A DNA stretch of 35,402 nucleotides from an uncultured Bacteroidia bacterium (GTDB lineage: Bacteria > Bacteroidota > Bacteroidia > Bacteroidales > F082). The stretch lies in the NCBI GenBank assembly GCA_902802535.1, contig CADCML010000019.1:1-35402 (forward strand), given 5' to 3'. The translations under genes were made by a program, and so were the position numbers. Under the pieces are notes generated by a model, which saw only the letters and a list, made by a program, of their open reading frames with translations, did not search any database and had not been told where the DNA came from. Positions 26,077 to 34,166 of this stretch are shown piece after piece; position 1 is the stretch's first letter; each line of letters begins with the position of its first letter.

Positions 26077-26886
26077 ATGAAAACATTGCTTCAATACGCC
26101 ATAAACGCCGCCATAGAAGCTGGCAAAGCCATCATGGAGGTCTATACGCAGCCTTTCGAGGTCTATACCAAGGACGACGACTCGCCCGTCACACAGGCCG
26201 ACCTCCGCGCCAGCAACATCATCAAGGAAATGCTGAAACCCACGGGATTGCCTTTCGTCAGCGAGGAAGATTTGCCTCCCGACCGTTCTCAATTCAATCG
26301 TTATTGGCTCGTCGACCCGTTGGATGGTACCGCAGAATTCGTGAACCGCAACGGCGAATTCACAGTCAACATTGCCCTGATTGACGACAAACAACCCATT
26401 TTGGGCGTGATTTATGCGCCCGTGATGGATACGATTTGGTATGCAGACGGAGGACGTTGGACGGAGGACGTTGGACATAGGACGGAGGACAGAGGACATA
26501 AGACAAAGGACAAAAAGTCTTCAGTCCTTAGTCCTCAGTCCCTCGTCCTCAGTCCCTCGTCCTCAGTCCCTCGTCCGTTCACAGTCCTGGTCAGTCGCTC
26601 GCACCGCACGCCCGAGGTGGACGCATATATTAATAAGGTATTGCGCCCCGCCCATCCCGACCTCGTCATCGATACCCAAGGCAGCAGCCTGAAGTTCGCC
26701 CGCCTTGCTGAAGGCAGTGCCGATGTTTACGTTTGCTACAGCAAGACCAAGGAATGGGACACCGCCGCCGCCGATGCCATTCTCCGCGCCGCTGGTGGCA
26801 AGGTGCTCCGCATCAGCGACGGACAGCCTTTGGAATACAGCAAAAAAGAATATCCCAATCCTCCATTTGTGGCTTGGGCAAAATAA
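26077..26886 (+). CDS. cysQ: 3'(2'),5'-bisphosphate nucleotidase CysQ, carrying a repeat-derived insert
   Basis: 269 residues. Inositol monophosphatase fold: SPVTQADLRASNII, VSEEDLP (metal ligands), YWLVDPLDGTAEFVNRNGEFTVNIALI (DPLDGT motif), and the C-terminal KEWDTAAADAILRAAGG. It removes the 3'-phosphate of PAP in sulfur assimilation. Residues ~127-167 are encoded by a GGAC/GTCC-rich inverted repeat that runs in frame between YADGG and the next strand FTVLVSRSH. CysQ homologues have a short loop here. All catalytic motifs lie outside the insert, so the enzyme may tolerate it. The start at 26077 gives a normal N-terminal helix; the promoter is directly adjacent. Confidence 0.93.
   Translation: MKTLLQYAINAAIEAGKAIMEVYTQPFEVYTKDDDSPVTQADLRASNIIKEMLKPTGLPFVSEEDLPPDRSQFNRYWLVDPLDGTAEFVNRNGEFTVNIALIDDKQPILGVIYAPVMDTIWYADGGRWTEDVGHRTEDRGHKTKDKKSSVLSPQSLVLSPSSSVPRPFTVLVSRSHRTPEVDAYINKVLRPAHPDLVIDTQGSSLKFARLAEGSADVYVCYSKTKEWDTAAADAILRAAGGKVLRISDGQPLEYSKKEYPNPPFVAWAK
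26447..26578. repeat. GGAC/GTCC-rich imperfect inverted repeat inside cysQ
   Basis: The left half is a series of GGAC-type units (GGAGGACGTTGGAC, ATAGGAC, AGAGGACATAAGAC, AAAGGAC). The right half is a series of GTCC-type units (CAGTCCTTAGTCCTCAGTCC, CTCGTCCTCAGTCC repeated). The two halves are complementary, so the transcript could form a long hairpin. About 130 bp, in frame, no stop. Confidence 0.8.
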
Positions 26887-26928
26887 TTGTATTTTTGGAC
26901 CCCAAAATCTGTAAAATATCCGAAAAAC

Positions 26929-27783
26929 ATGAAAATAGAGTTGCCGCAAAATATTGAATTAAAGAAACATACCGGTTTTTGGAAACAGATAGGTATGATT
27001 ATCATCGGTACCACCATCTCTTTGGTACTTACCATTGGTGCGAGTATGGCACTTGAGCTCAGAGAGCGAGCCAACGACCGCAGGCTGTCGGCACTTATGG
27101 TGATGGGTACCATAGAGGACTTTGCCAACGGCATCGACGAGATTGTTAAACAACAACAGCGTTGCGACTCGCTTTGCGTATGGCTCCTCAGTGTGCCTGT
27201 CGATGAACTGGAACTAATGCCAAAAGCAACATTGGAAGAATTGATATATGATGCCGTGAGCAACAGCTTCGTCTCGTTCGACAAAGCCGCTGAAAACATT
27301 TTTTCCAACAATCTTGAAACATGGAAAAACTTGGGTAATTTCCAGTTTATAAATAATGTTGGTGACTGTTTTACAAGAATGCACAGCATTGAGGATTACT
27401 GGAACGACAGGGTGAAAGAGGAGGAGAAAACCTTCGATGATATCAGCGGAAACCCCGAGCAATATCCTGGAAAATATACTTGCACAAAATGGTTGCGAAA
27501 CACTAATATACGCCAAGCGATGGCAATGAAGCACAATTGGATCTGCTGGTTGCATTATCAGGCTGAATACATGCGCTATGTCAACAAGCAGAATATGAGC
27601 GTGATAGGTATTTCCAGGAAAGAATTGGAGGAGTTTATGGAGGAATATCATAAGGAAATCGTCATCGAAGAGCAAGCGCCTGTCAGTGACGATTTCTACA
27701 CTCCGTATCCTAAGCCGGAAAGCCTTAATACTTTAGAGGTCTATAAAAAACAGCTTGATAGCGTAAAAGCGCTTCAAGAATGA
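26929..27783 (+). CDS. Hypothetical one-TM protein with a soluble helical domain
   Basis: 284 residues from ATG 26929 (MKIELPQNIELKKHTGFWKQ). One hydrophobic helix at about residues 19-40 (IGMIIIGTTISLVLTIG) is followed by a charged region (ALELRERANDRRLSALMVMGTIEDFANGIDEI) and a long, mostly helical soluble part to residue 284. The layout (short N-terminus, one TM, helical soluble part) resembles the DUF6090-type membrane proteins of Bacteroidota, but the match is weak and I would not name it. It follows cysQ by 42 bp. No enzyme motif was seen. Its 3' end is 7 bp from the convergent TlpA-like gene. Confidence 0.7.
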   Translation: MKIELPQNIELKKHTGFWKQIGMIIIGTTISLVLTIGASMALELRERANDRRLSALMVMGTIEDFANGIDEIVKQQQRCDSLCVWLLSVPVDELELMPKATLEELIYDAVSNSFVSFDKAAENIFSNNLETWKNLGNFQFINNVGDCFTRMHSIEDYWNDRVKEEEKTFDDISGNPEQYPGKYTCTKWLRNTNIRQAMAMKHNWICWLHYQAEYMRYVNKQNMSVIGISRKELEEFMEEYHKEIVIEEQAPVSDDFYTPYPKPESLNTLEVYKKQLDSVKALQE

Positions 27784-27790
27784 TAAGAGA

Positions 27791-28840
27791 TTACGGCTGT
27801 AGTTGTCTTCCAATCTCTTCCATCAGTTCTTCACCTTCCAAATTGCGGGCGACGATCATGCCGTCCTTAATCAAGGCGTTCTGCGGGATGAAAGCGATAG
27901 CATATAGAGCTCCAGCAGCATTGCCCCAGCCTTGCAGGTCGGAAACGTGGGTCCAGGTCAAGCCGTCCTTTTCGATGGCAGTGAGCCAAGCTTCCTTGTT
28001 GGTGTCAAACGAAACGCCCAGAACATCAAAGCCTTGGTCGTGGTATTTTTGATAAGTTGCCACCACATCAGGATTGGCCTTGCGGCAGTCGGGGCACCAT
28101 GAGGCCCAGAAATCGACCAAAAGGAGTTTGCCTTGGGCGAGTTCGCTGAGGGTCACAGGGTTGCCATCAGAGTCGTTTTGGGTAAAGTCGATGATGGGCT
28201 GGCCGGCTTGCACGCGCTCTTGCTTCTCCACATATTCTTCAGCCAAGGTTAAGTTTTTGGTGGTCAAAGTGCTGTCGGCATGGTGGATGTTGTCAATCAT
28301 CGTACGCAATTCGCAGGGACCGAAAGCCCATTTGTAACGGTACATCACATAATGTGCCACGGGGTCGGTAGGGTTGTCCCAAACGTAGTCGAAGCAATGC
28401 ATCTTCAGGATTTCGTCTTTGTCGGTTTGGGCCATCGTACTGTCGGCTTCAAGTTTGGCCTCAAGGTCGTTATAGCTTTGCGTAAAGGCATTAAGACGGT
28501 CTTGAGAGGTCGAGCCTTTCACCACAATGGCGTTGGGGTTTTGGGCATCGCCTTCGAGGGTCACTTCAGTGTTGTCGGTGAAGAAGGGGAAGGGACGACG
28601 CCAGCCTTGCAGCATGATGCCGTACATCTCATTGTCGTCGCGAACGGGCGTGTTGAACACGGCATCCCAGTTCTCGATGACAGCGGAGTCGAGCACTTGG
28701 CCGTCTTTTTGCAGGTAGACGGTCTGCCCATCAGCGTTGGCGAGGTTCACGTTGACCTTAAAGGTCTCGGTCTTTGGTTTAGAAGTGCAGGCAGCCAATA
28801 GGATAGCCATTGCAGCAAAAACTAAATATCTTGTTTTCAT
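27791..28840 (-). CDS. DUF4369 / TlpA-like thioredoxin-fold lipoprotein (paralogue 2, CPDC)
   Basis: 349 residues from ATG 28840, with a lipoprotein signal ending LLAAC (C18). N-terminal DUF4369-like domain (TFKVNVNLANADGQTVYLQKDGQVLDSAVIENW), a helical middle region, then a thioredoxin/AhpC-TSA domain from about 210 (AGQPIIDFTQNDSDGNPVTL). Active site is WCPDC (C249, C252) in VDFWASWCPDCRKANPDVV. Proteins of this type are envelope thiol-disulfide reductases in Bacteroidota. It is the downstream partner of a close paralogue at 28934-30022, from which it is separated by a REP-like element. Substrate is unknown. Confidence 0.92.
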   Translation of the reverse strand: MKTRYLVFAAMAILLAACTSKPKTETFKVNVNLANADGQTVYLQKDGQVLDSAVIENWDAVFNTPVRDDNEMYGIMLQGWRRPFPFFTDNTEVTLEGDAQNPNAIVVKGSTSQDRLNAFTQSYNDLEAKLEADSTMAQTDKDEILKMHCFDYVWDNPTDPVAHYVMYRYKWAFGPCELRTMIDNIHHADSTLTTKNLTLAEEYVEKQERVQAGQPIIDFTQNDSDGNPVTLSELAQGKLLLVDFWASWCPDCRKANPDVVATYQKYHDQGFDVLGVSFDTNKEAWLTAIEKDGLTWTHVSDLQGWGNAAGALYAIAFIPQNALIKDGMIVARNLEGEELMEEIGRQLQP

Positions 28841-28862
28841 AACGTAATTATTTAGGTACGGG

Positions 28863-28928
28863 CGTTTCGACAGGCTCAACGACCTTTAGGCATTAATAAG
28901 TTAAGGTCCCTGAGCTTGTCGAAGGGCC
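28863..28928. repeat. REP-like palindromic element, TTCGACAGGCTCA family
   Basis: Left arm TTCGACAGGCTCAACGACC and right arm GGTCCCTGAGCTTGTCGAA are inverted copies with a ~15-nt loop. Same family as 31400-31472 and the half-site at 6295-6314. It fills most of the 93-bp gap between the two TlpA-like paralogues. Confidence 0.85.
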
Positions 28929-28933
28929 GACAA

Positions 28934-30022
28934 TTATTGTAACAGTTCTCCTAATTTCGCCGTCAAGTCCTCGCCACGCAGCCCTTTGGCCACCATCGTG
29001 CCGTTTTGGTCGAAGAGGAAATTGGACGGAATGTAATAAATCAGATAGTTTTCGCTGACGGTGTTGTCGACATCGCGCACCTGAGTCCATGGCAGTTGGT
29101 CTTCTTCGACAGCTTTCAGCCAAGCAGCTTCGTCATTGTCGACACTGATGCCGATGACGTCAAAGCCAAGTTCGTGGAATTGTTCGTAGGCGGCCTTCAC
29201 CACGGGGTTCTCCTTGCGGCATGGACCGCACCACGAAGCCCAAAAATCAACCAATGTAAGTTTGTTTTGGCCGATTCTTTCGGAAAGCGTAACATTTTCG
29301 CCATCAATGGTTTGCAGGGTGAAATCAATGAAAGGCTGACCCACTTCGAGGCGTTCCTGCTTGGCAACATAGTCGTTGAGGTGGTCGCGATAGATGGATT
29401 CTGTGGTGAAACCGGCCATCAAGTCTTTCAGTTGGTCGAGGGGATAGTCTTGCTTCACGCCGTCGAGAATGTAATGGGTGACAAAGCTCTCGGGATGGGC
29501 CTTGATGTAGTCGTCGCGGAAGCTGTCCTGTTCCTCCATCAGCGCGGTTCCGACCTTGTTGAGCGAGTCCATCAGGATGGTGTCGTTGTCGGCGAAAGCT
29601 TGCTGCATGACGGCATACAAGTCGCGGATTTGAAGGTCAAATTGGTCGAGTTGTTCATTGTAGGCGTCCAACTCGGCTTGTGATTCCGAGGCCATGATGG
29701 CAACGGCTTGCGGATTGTTGATGTCGCCCACGAAGGTCACGTCTTTATTGTCGGCGAAGAAAGGCATAGAACCACGCATTCCCTTCACTTTCAATGCGTA
29801 AAGGAGTTGCGGGTTGTCGTTAGGAGCGGTCAGGGTTGCGGTTTCGTTGGCGATGACGGCCGAATCGATGATGATAGGCTCGTTGTCGACATACTTCTGC
29901 AAATAAACGGTCTTGTTGTTGCCGTTAGTCATGCTGACATTGACTTTGAAACTTTTTGCGTCCTCTTTGCAGGCAGTTAGTCCGAGTGCAAGAGCCAATA
30001 GGAATAAGATGTTTTTTTTCAT
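28934..30022 (-). CDS. DUF4369 / TlpA-like thioredoxin-fold lipoprotein (paralogue 1, CGPC)
   Basis: 362 residues, lipoprotein signal with LTAC (C18). Same domain order as its neighbour: DUF4369-like (SFKVNVSMTNGNNKTVYLQKY), helical middle, then thioredoxin domain (VGQPFIDFTLQTIDGENVTLSERIG) with the classical active site WCGPC (C265, C268) in VDFWASWCGPCRKENPVVKAAYEQF. Predicted envelope-facing thiol-disulfide reductase. It starts 25 bp after mreD, so it may be transcribed with the mre genes. The two paralogues diverged mainly in the active-site dipeptide and middle region, so they probably reduce different partners (inference). Confidence 0.93.
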   Translation of the reverse strand: MKKNILFLLALALGLTACKEDAKSFKVNVSMTNGNNKTVYLQKYVDNEPIIIDSAVIANETATLTAPNDNPQLLYALKVKGMRGSMPFFADNKDVTFVGDINNPQAVAIMASESQAELDAYNEQLDQFDLQIRDLYAVMQQAFADNDTILMDSLNKVGTALMEEQDSFRDDYIKAHPESFVTHYILDGVKQDYPLDQLKDLMAGFTTESIYRDHLNDYVAKQERLEVGQPFIDFTLQTIDGENVTLSERIGQNKLTLVDFWASWCGPCRKENPVVKAAYEQFHELGFDVIGISVDNDEAAWLKAVEEDQLPWTQVRDVDNTVSENYLIYYIPSNFLFDQNGTMVAKGLRGEDLTAKLGELLQ

Positions 30023-30047
30023 TGTAAATCAGTTATTTATATTGATA

Positions 30048-30563
30048 CTAATCTCTTCTCTTTTCCGATTTGAATATGTACAGAATCATCATAATCAAGA
30101 AGATGGACACAGGAACGCTGAGCAGGATGCGCAGCAGCGTTTGTCCGATGAGCTTGAAGCTGAACGACTCAAGGAAAAACAGGGCAAAATGGTGGATAAG
30201 CACCAAACAGAGCACATAGCGGAAGAACCATAGCCCTCCCAGCTGGCTCATATTGGGCTCCGGGATGTTCTCAAATTTTTGGTTGCCCGAAATGAGGCTG
30301 ATGATGGCCGGTCGGCAGAAGGCCATCAAGGTGGTGGCTCCGGCATGAAGTCCGGGTGTGCCCGTAAACAAGTCGACGGTCAAACCCAAGGCAAAGCCCA
30401 AAACCAACAGTTGCCATTTGGGAGTGCTGAACGGCAACAACATGATGAAAATCATGTAGATATAGGGATGCACATACCCTCCGAGGCGGATGTGGTTGAT
30501 GACCAGCACCTGAAGGAGTACGAGCACGATGTAACGGATGATTTGTAACGCGGTCTTGTTCAT
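30048..30563 (-). CDS. mreD: Rod shape-determining protein MreD
   Basis: 171 residues from ATG 30563, which lies 1 bp after the mreC stop. Five or so hydrophobic helices (IIRYIVLVLLQVLVINHI, PYIYMIFIMLLPF, LLVLGFALGLTVDLF, YVLCLVLIHHFALFFLES, ILLSVPVSIFLIMMILYIF) with the MreD-type motif GYVHPYIY and GLTVDLFTGTPGLHAGA. It forms the elongasome with MreB and MreC. The usual next genes in Bacteroidales are a class B PBP2 and rodA. These are not here; a TlpA-like gene follows instead. Confidence 0.9.
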   Translation of the reverse strand: MNKTALQIIRYIVLVLLQVLVINHIRLGGYVHPYIYMIFIMLLPFSTPKWQLLVLGFALGLTVDLFTGTPGLHAGATTLMAFCRPAIISLISGNQKFENIPEPNMSQLGGLWFFRYVLCLVLIHHFALFFLESFSFKLIGQTLLRILLSVPVSIFLIMMILYIFKSEKRRD

Positions 30564-30564
30564 G

Positions 30565-31380
30565 TCATTTGAGTCTGGCTTTGAGCGAATCAAGCTCGGG
30601 TTTGTGCAAATCTTTGATCACATAGACATGCCTCAACGTGGCGAAATCGGTGGCAAACCGAATCTTGGCTTTGTTCAAGGCATCGACGGCGGTAGGATAG
30701 AACTCTTCCACCGTGCCCACCATGAGGTCTTCGGGGAAGATATAGGAATGTGAACTTGTCAGGATAGTGTCGCCTTTCTGCAAAAGGATGTGGGTAGGAA
30801 TATCTTCCACCATGCCGTAGCGGTAGTTGTTGGTTTCCCACTTCACGCTGGCCAATTCTTGGCTTTCCTTGATGCGCACGCCGACCACCGACTTGCTGTG
30901 CAGCAGGCTCATGATGGAGGCATAATGGCGGCTGACATCCGTGACCACACCCACGATGCCATCGGTGGAGATGACGCTCATGTCGCGTTCGATGCCGTCA
31001 ACCGCACCTTTATTAATAATAATGTAGTTGTTGACTTGGTTGGTGCTGTTGTTGACGACCTGGGCGGGGATGTATTTGTAAAGCGTATCACCTTCTCTGA
31101 TGTCGTAGGTGCAGGTGGTGGTGTCGTGCACGACCGACAACCTCTGCCTGAGCATGGCGTTCTCTTCAGCCAGTTGTTTGTTGGAACTGTTGAGGCGGAA
31201 ATAATTGCCTATTTCGCTACCCCATTCGCAGATTTTGCCCACGACATCGTTGGTGGTGTTCACCATGCGGTTGCGGTGGAAGCGTTGGCTGTTGGCGAGC
31301 AGCAAAATGGAAATCACCTCGAGCAGGATGAACAAGATGACGAAGTGATGCTTGATGATGAAACGCCGCAGGTTGTACAT
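30565..31380 (-). CDS. mreC: Rod shape-determining protein MreC
   Basis: 271 residues. One N-terminal TM helix (HHFVILFILLEVISILLLA), a coiled-coil segment (SSNKQLAEENAMLRQRL), then the beta-rich periplasmic domain: PAQVVNNSTNQVNNYIIINKGAVDG, GIVGVVTDVSRHYASIMSLL, VGVRIKES. Normal length and layout for MreC. It connects MreB filaments to the periplasmic cell-wall synthases. It is separated from mreB by a REP-like element in the 103-bp gap, and from mreD by 1 bp. Confidence 0.95.
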   Translation of the reverse strand: MYNLRRFIIKHHFVILFILLEVISILLLANSQRFHRNRMVNTTNDVVGKICEWGSEIGNYFRLNSSNKQLAEENAMLRQRLSVVHDTTTCTYDIREGDTLYKYIPAQVVNNSTNQVNNYIIINKGAVDGIERDMSVISTDGIVGVVTDVSRHYASIMSLLHSKSVVGVRIKESQELASVKWETNNYRYGMVEDIPTHILLQKGDTILTSSHSYIFPEDLMVGTVEEFYPTAVDALNKAKIRFATDFATLRHVYVIKDLHKPELDSLKARLK

Positions 31381-31399
31381 GTCCTTATTGTTGGGCTTC

Positions 31400-31472
31400 G
31401 GGCCCTTCGACAGGCTCAGAGACTTTTATAGCGACTGAAAAAGCAAAGGTCGTTGAGCTTGTCGAAACGCCG
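31400..31472. repeat. REP-like palindromic element, TTCGACAGGCTCA family, in the mreB-mreC gap
   Basis: Left arm CTTCGACAGGCTCAGAGAC and right arm AAAGGTCGTTGAGCTTGTCG pair as inverted copies around a short AT-rich loop. The element sits inside the mre operon. Confidence 0.8.
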
Positions 31473-31483
31473 ACTTGCGTCTT

Positions 31484-32506
31484 TTATTTGATCAAGAAGG
31501 TGAATCTGTCGAAGTTCTTCAGGGCGATACCGGTGCCACGGGCGACAGCACGCAACGGGTCTTCCGCCACATGGATGGGCAGTTTGGTTTTGCCATTGAG
31601 ACGTTTGTCGAGGCCGCGCAGCAAGGCACCACCACCAGTGAGGTAGATACCCGTGCGGTAGATGTCGGCCGACAGCTCAGGCGGCGTTTGCTCCAAGGCG
31701 TTCAACACGGCAGTCTCGATTTTCATGATGCTCTTGTCGAGGCAGTGGGCGATTTCGGCGTAGTTCACCTTGATTTCCTTCGGGATACCGGTCAGCATGT
31801 CGCGGCCTTGCACGGCATAGTCATCGGGCGGGTTGTCCAACTGCGGGATAGCAGAACCCACCTCGATTTTGATGCGTTCGGCCGTGCGCTCACCCACGAT
31901 GATGTTGTGCTGCTTGCGCATGTATTCCTCGATGTCGGCGGTGAAGTCGTCACCTGCAATACGGATGGACTTATTATTGACGATACCACCCAAAGCGATG
32001 ACCGCGATTTCGGAGGTACCACCACCGATGTCGATAATCATGTTGCCCGTTGGCTCAAGCACGTCGATGCCGATACCGATGGCGGCAGCCATAGGCTCGT
32101 GAATCAGACGCACCTCCTTGGCGCCGGCCTGCTCAGCTGAGTCTTTCACGGCGCGCTCCTCCACCTCGGTGATGCCCGAAGGGATGCAGATGACCATTTT
32201 CAGGCTGGGCGGAAACAAAGTGTTCTTGAAATTGATCATCTTGATCATCTCGCGCATCATGTATTCGGCGGCCTGGAAGTCGGCGATGACACCGTCGCGC
32301 AATGGGCGGATGGTCTTGATGTTTTCGTGGGTCTTGCCGTGCATCATCATGGCGCGTTTGCCGACGGCGATGATTTTCTTCGTGTCGCGCTGCAAGGCCA
32401 CGATGGAAGGTTCGTCGACGACGACCTTGTCGTTGTATATGATAATCGTATTGGCCGTACCGAGGTCAATGGCGATTTCTTTGTTTAAAAATGAAAATGC
32501 TCCCAT
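31484..32506 (-). CDS. mreB: Rod shape-determining protein MreB (actin-like)
   Basis: 340 residues. The actin fold signature is present: EIAIDLGTANTIIIYNDKVVVDEPSIVAL at the start (phosphate 1), MIDIGGGTSEIAVIALGGIV (phosphate 2), and YLTGGGALLRGLDKRL near the end (adenosine region). Cytoplasmic, membrane-associated filaments that place cell-wall synthesis in rod-shaped cells. Order purH-mreB-mreC-mreD matches the usual Bacteroidales arrangement. Two palindromes lie between purH and mreB. No clear Bacteroidota promoter was seen just upstream. Confidence 0.97.
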   Translation of the reverse strand: MGAFSFLNKEIAIDLGTANTIIIYNDKVVVDEPSIVALQRDTKKIIAVGKRAMMMHGKTHENIKTIRPLRDGVIADFQAAEYMMREMIKMINFKNTLFPPSLKMVICIPSGITEVEERAVKDSAEQAGAKEVRLIHEPMAAAIGIGIDVLEPTGNMIIDIGGGTSEIAVIALGGIVNNKSIRIAGDDFTADIEEYMRKQHNIIVGERTAERIKIEVGSAIPQLDNPPDDYAVQGRDMLTGIPKEIKVNYAEIAHCLDKSIMKIETAVLNALEQTPPELSADIYRTGIYLTGGGALLRGLDKRLNGKTKLPIHVAEDPLRAVARGTGIALKNFDRFTFLIK

Positions 32507-32550
32507 GTTTGTGTTGTTTTTGTTGTTGTTCTTTTATCTTCTCTTTTATC

Positions 32551-32614
32551 GGGCGGACACGAGGATCCGCCCATACAATTTTTATTGGTATTGGACGGAC
32601 ACGAGGGTCCGTCC
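32551..32614. repeat. Pair of TAGGGAC-family palindromes between purH and mreB
   Basis: First hairpin GGGCGGA/TCCGCCC (32551-32572). Second hairpin GGACGGAC/GTCCGTCC (32593-32614), followed by CCTAC. Both share the loop ACGAGG. Translation of this repeat gives the peptide GRTRGSA or a variant of it. May act as terminator after purH, since neither side has a U-tract of note. Confidence 0.75.
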
Positions 32615-32619
32615 CTACA

Positions 32620-34137
32620 TTAATGTCTAAAATGTCTGAATCCTGTAAATACCATGCTGATACCGTGTTCGTTGCAGCAGTCGATGGACTCTTGGTCGCG
32701 GACCGAGCCGCCAGGTTGCACAATGGCCGTGATACCCGCTTCGTGGGCCAACTCGACACAATCCTTGAAAGGGAAGAAGGCATCGGAGGCCAACACTGCA
32801 CCTTTCAAGTCGAAGTTGAACGACTTCGCTTTCTCGATGGCTTGGCGCAGGGCATCCACGCGCGAGGTCTGTCCAATGCCGGAGGCGTAGAGTTGCTTGC
32901 CCTTGGCGAGGACGATGGCGTTGCTACGGCTATGCTTCACAATCTTGTTGGCGAAAACCATGTCTTCAACTTCTGAAGCTGTGGGTGCCTTCTCGGTGAT
33001 GACCTTGAAATCGTCGGCGGTTTCTGTATGGAGGTCGCGGTCTTGCACAAGGTAGCCGTTCAAGGCGGTCTTCACAGTCTGAGGCTTGTATTGGTCGGCC
33101 TTCAGGCGCAACACGACGCGGTTCTTCTTCGAGAAAAGCAGGTCGAGCACGCCGTCTTCATACTCAGGTGCTACGATGACTTCAATGAAAAGCTTGTTGA
33201 TTTCCTCGGCGGCGGCCAAATCAATGGGACGGTTGCAGACCAACACGCCACCAAAAGCCGAAACGGGGTCGCCCGCCAAAGCATCAACGTAAGCATCCTT
33301 GACGGTTTTGCGGCAGGCGAGGCCACAAGGATTGTTGTGCTTGAGGATGGCGAAGGTAGGCTCGCTGAATTCACGGATAAGGTTGAGGCCCGCGTCAAGG
33401 TCGAGCAAGTTGTTGTACGACAACTCTTTGCCGTGTAGTTTCTCGAACATCGCGTCAAGGTTGCCATAGAAAGTACCTTTTTGGTGCGGGTTTTCTCCGT
33501 AGCGCAGGGTTGAACCTTCGTCTTCGCTGACTCTCAGCGGTTTGCTTTCGTTGTCCTTGGCAAACCAGTTCATAATGGCACTGTCGTAGTGCGAACTCAC
33601 GCCGAAAGCGTATGTGGCAAAACGGCGGCGGTCGTCAAGGGAAGTCTCACCTTTCTGGTTTTCAAGCAGTTGAATGAGTTCTCCGTAATATTTTTGCGAA
33701 GGCACGATAAGCACGTCGTTGAAGTTCTTGGCTCCGGCGCGGATGAGCGAAATGCCGCCAATGTCGATTTTTTCGATGATTTGCGAAGCGTCTTCGGTCT
33801 TGGCCACGGTTTCCTCGAAAGGATAGAGGTCGACGATGACGAGGTCGAAGGGCGGGATGTCGTATTCCTGCATCTCCTTTTGGTCGGAGGCTAAGTTGGT
33901 GCGACCCAAAATGCCGCCGAATACTTTAGGATGCAAGGTCTTCACGCGACCGCCCAAGATGGACGGATAGCCCGTGAGCGATTCGACAGTTTTCACCGAA
34001 GGGTCGAGGGGTTTGATGAAGTCGTATGTTCCCCCCGTGGAGTAAATCTGCACTCCATTTTGCTTCAACAAGCCGACAATGGTGTCGATGCCCGTTTTAT
34101 AAAATACTGATATTAAAGCAGTTTTAATCTTTTTCAA
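32620..34137 (-). CDS. purH: Bifunctional AICAR transformylase / IMP cyclohydrolase, with TTG start
   Basis: 505 residues from TTG 34137 (LKKIKTALISVFYKTGID...), matching the length of Bacteroidetes PurH and the conserved N-terminus. No ATG exists in the region. The frame is open to a further TTG at 34197, but a good promoter lies inside that extra stretch, so I prefer the shorter start. N-terminal IMP cyclohydrolase (MGS-like) domain: VQIYSTGGTYDFI, GGRVKTLHPKVFGGIL. C-terminal AICAR transformylase domain: STLRYGENPHQKGTFY, ILKHNNPCGLA, PVSAFGGVLVCNRP, FPFKDCVELA. The last two steps of IMP synthesis, using 10-formyl-THF. Confidence 0.95.
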   Translation of the reverse strand: MKKIKTALISVFYKTGIDTIVGLLKQNGVQIYSTGGTYDFIKPLDPSVKTVESLTGYPSILGGRVKTLHPKVFGGILGRTNLASDQKEMQEYDIPPFDLVIVDLYPFEETVAKTEDASQIIEKIDIGGISLIRAGAKNFNDVLIVPSQKYYGELIQLLENQKGETSLDDRRRFATYAFGVSSHYDSAIMNWFAKDNESKPLRVSEDEGSTLRYGENPHQKGTFYGNLDAMFEKLHGKELSYNNLLDLDAGLNLIREFSEPTFAILKHNNPCGLACRKTVKDAYVDALAGDPVSAFGGVLVCNRPIDLAAAEEINKLFIEVIVAPEYEDGVLDLLFSKKNRVVLRLKADQYKPQTVKTALNGYLVQDRDLHTETADDFKVITEKAPTASEVEDMVFANKIVKHSRSNAIVLAKGKQLYASGIGQTSRVDALRQAIEKAKSFNFDLKGAVLASDAFFPFKDCVELAHEAGITAIVQPGGSVRDQESIDCCNEHGISMVFTGFRHFRH

Positions 34138-34166
34138 GGTTGTAAAGTATTGGAAATTTAAAGCTG

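Noticed and set aside
26889-26908. Terminator after cysQ (TTTTGG-ACC-CCAAAA)
   Set aside because: A short stem with no U-tract; the next gene follows by 42 bp and may be co-transcribed.
32491-32976. Plus-strand ORF containing GRTRGSAH
   Set aside because: It is the translation of the palindromic repeat pair and the antisense of purH.
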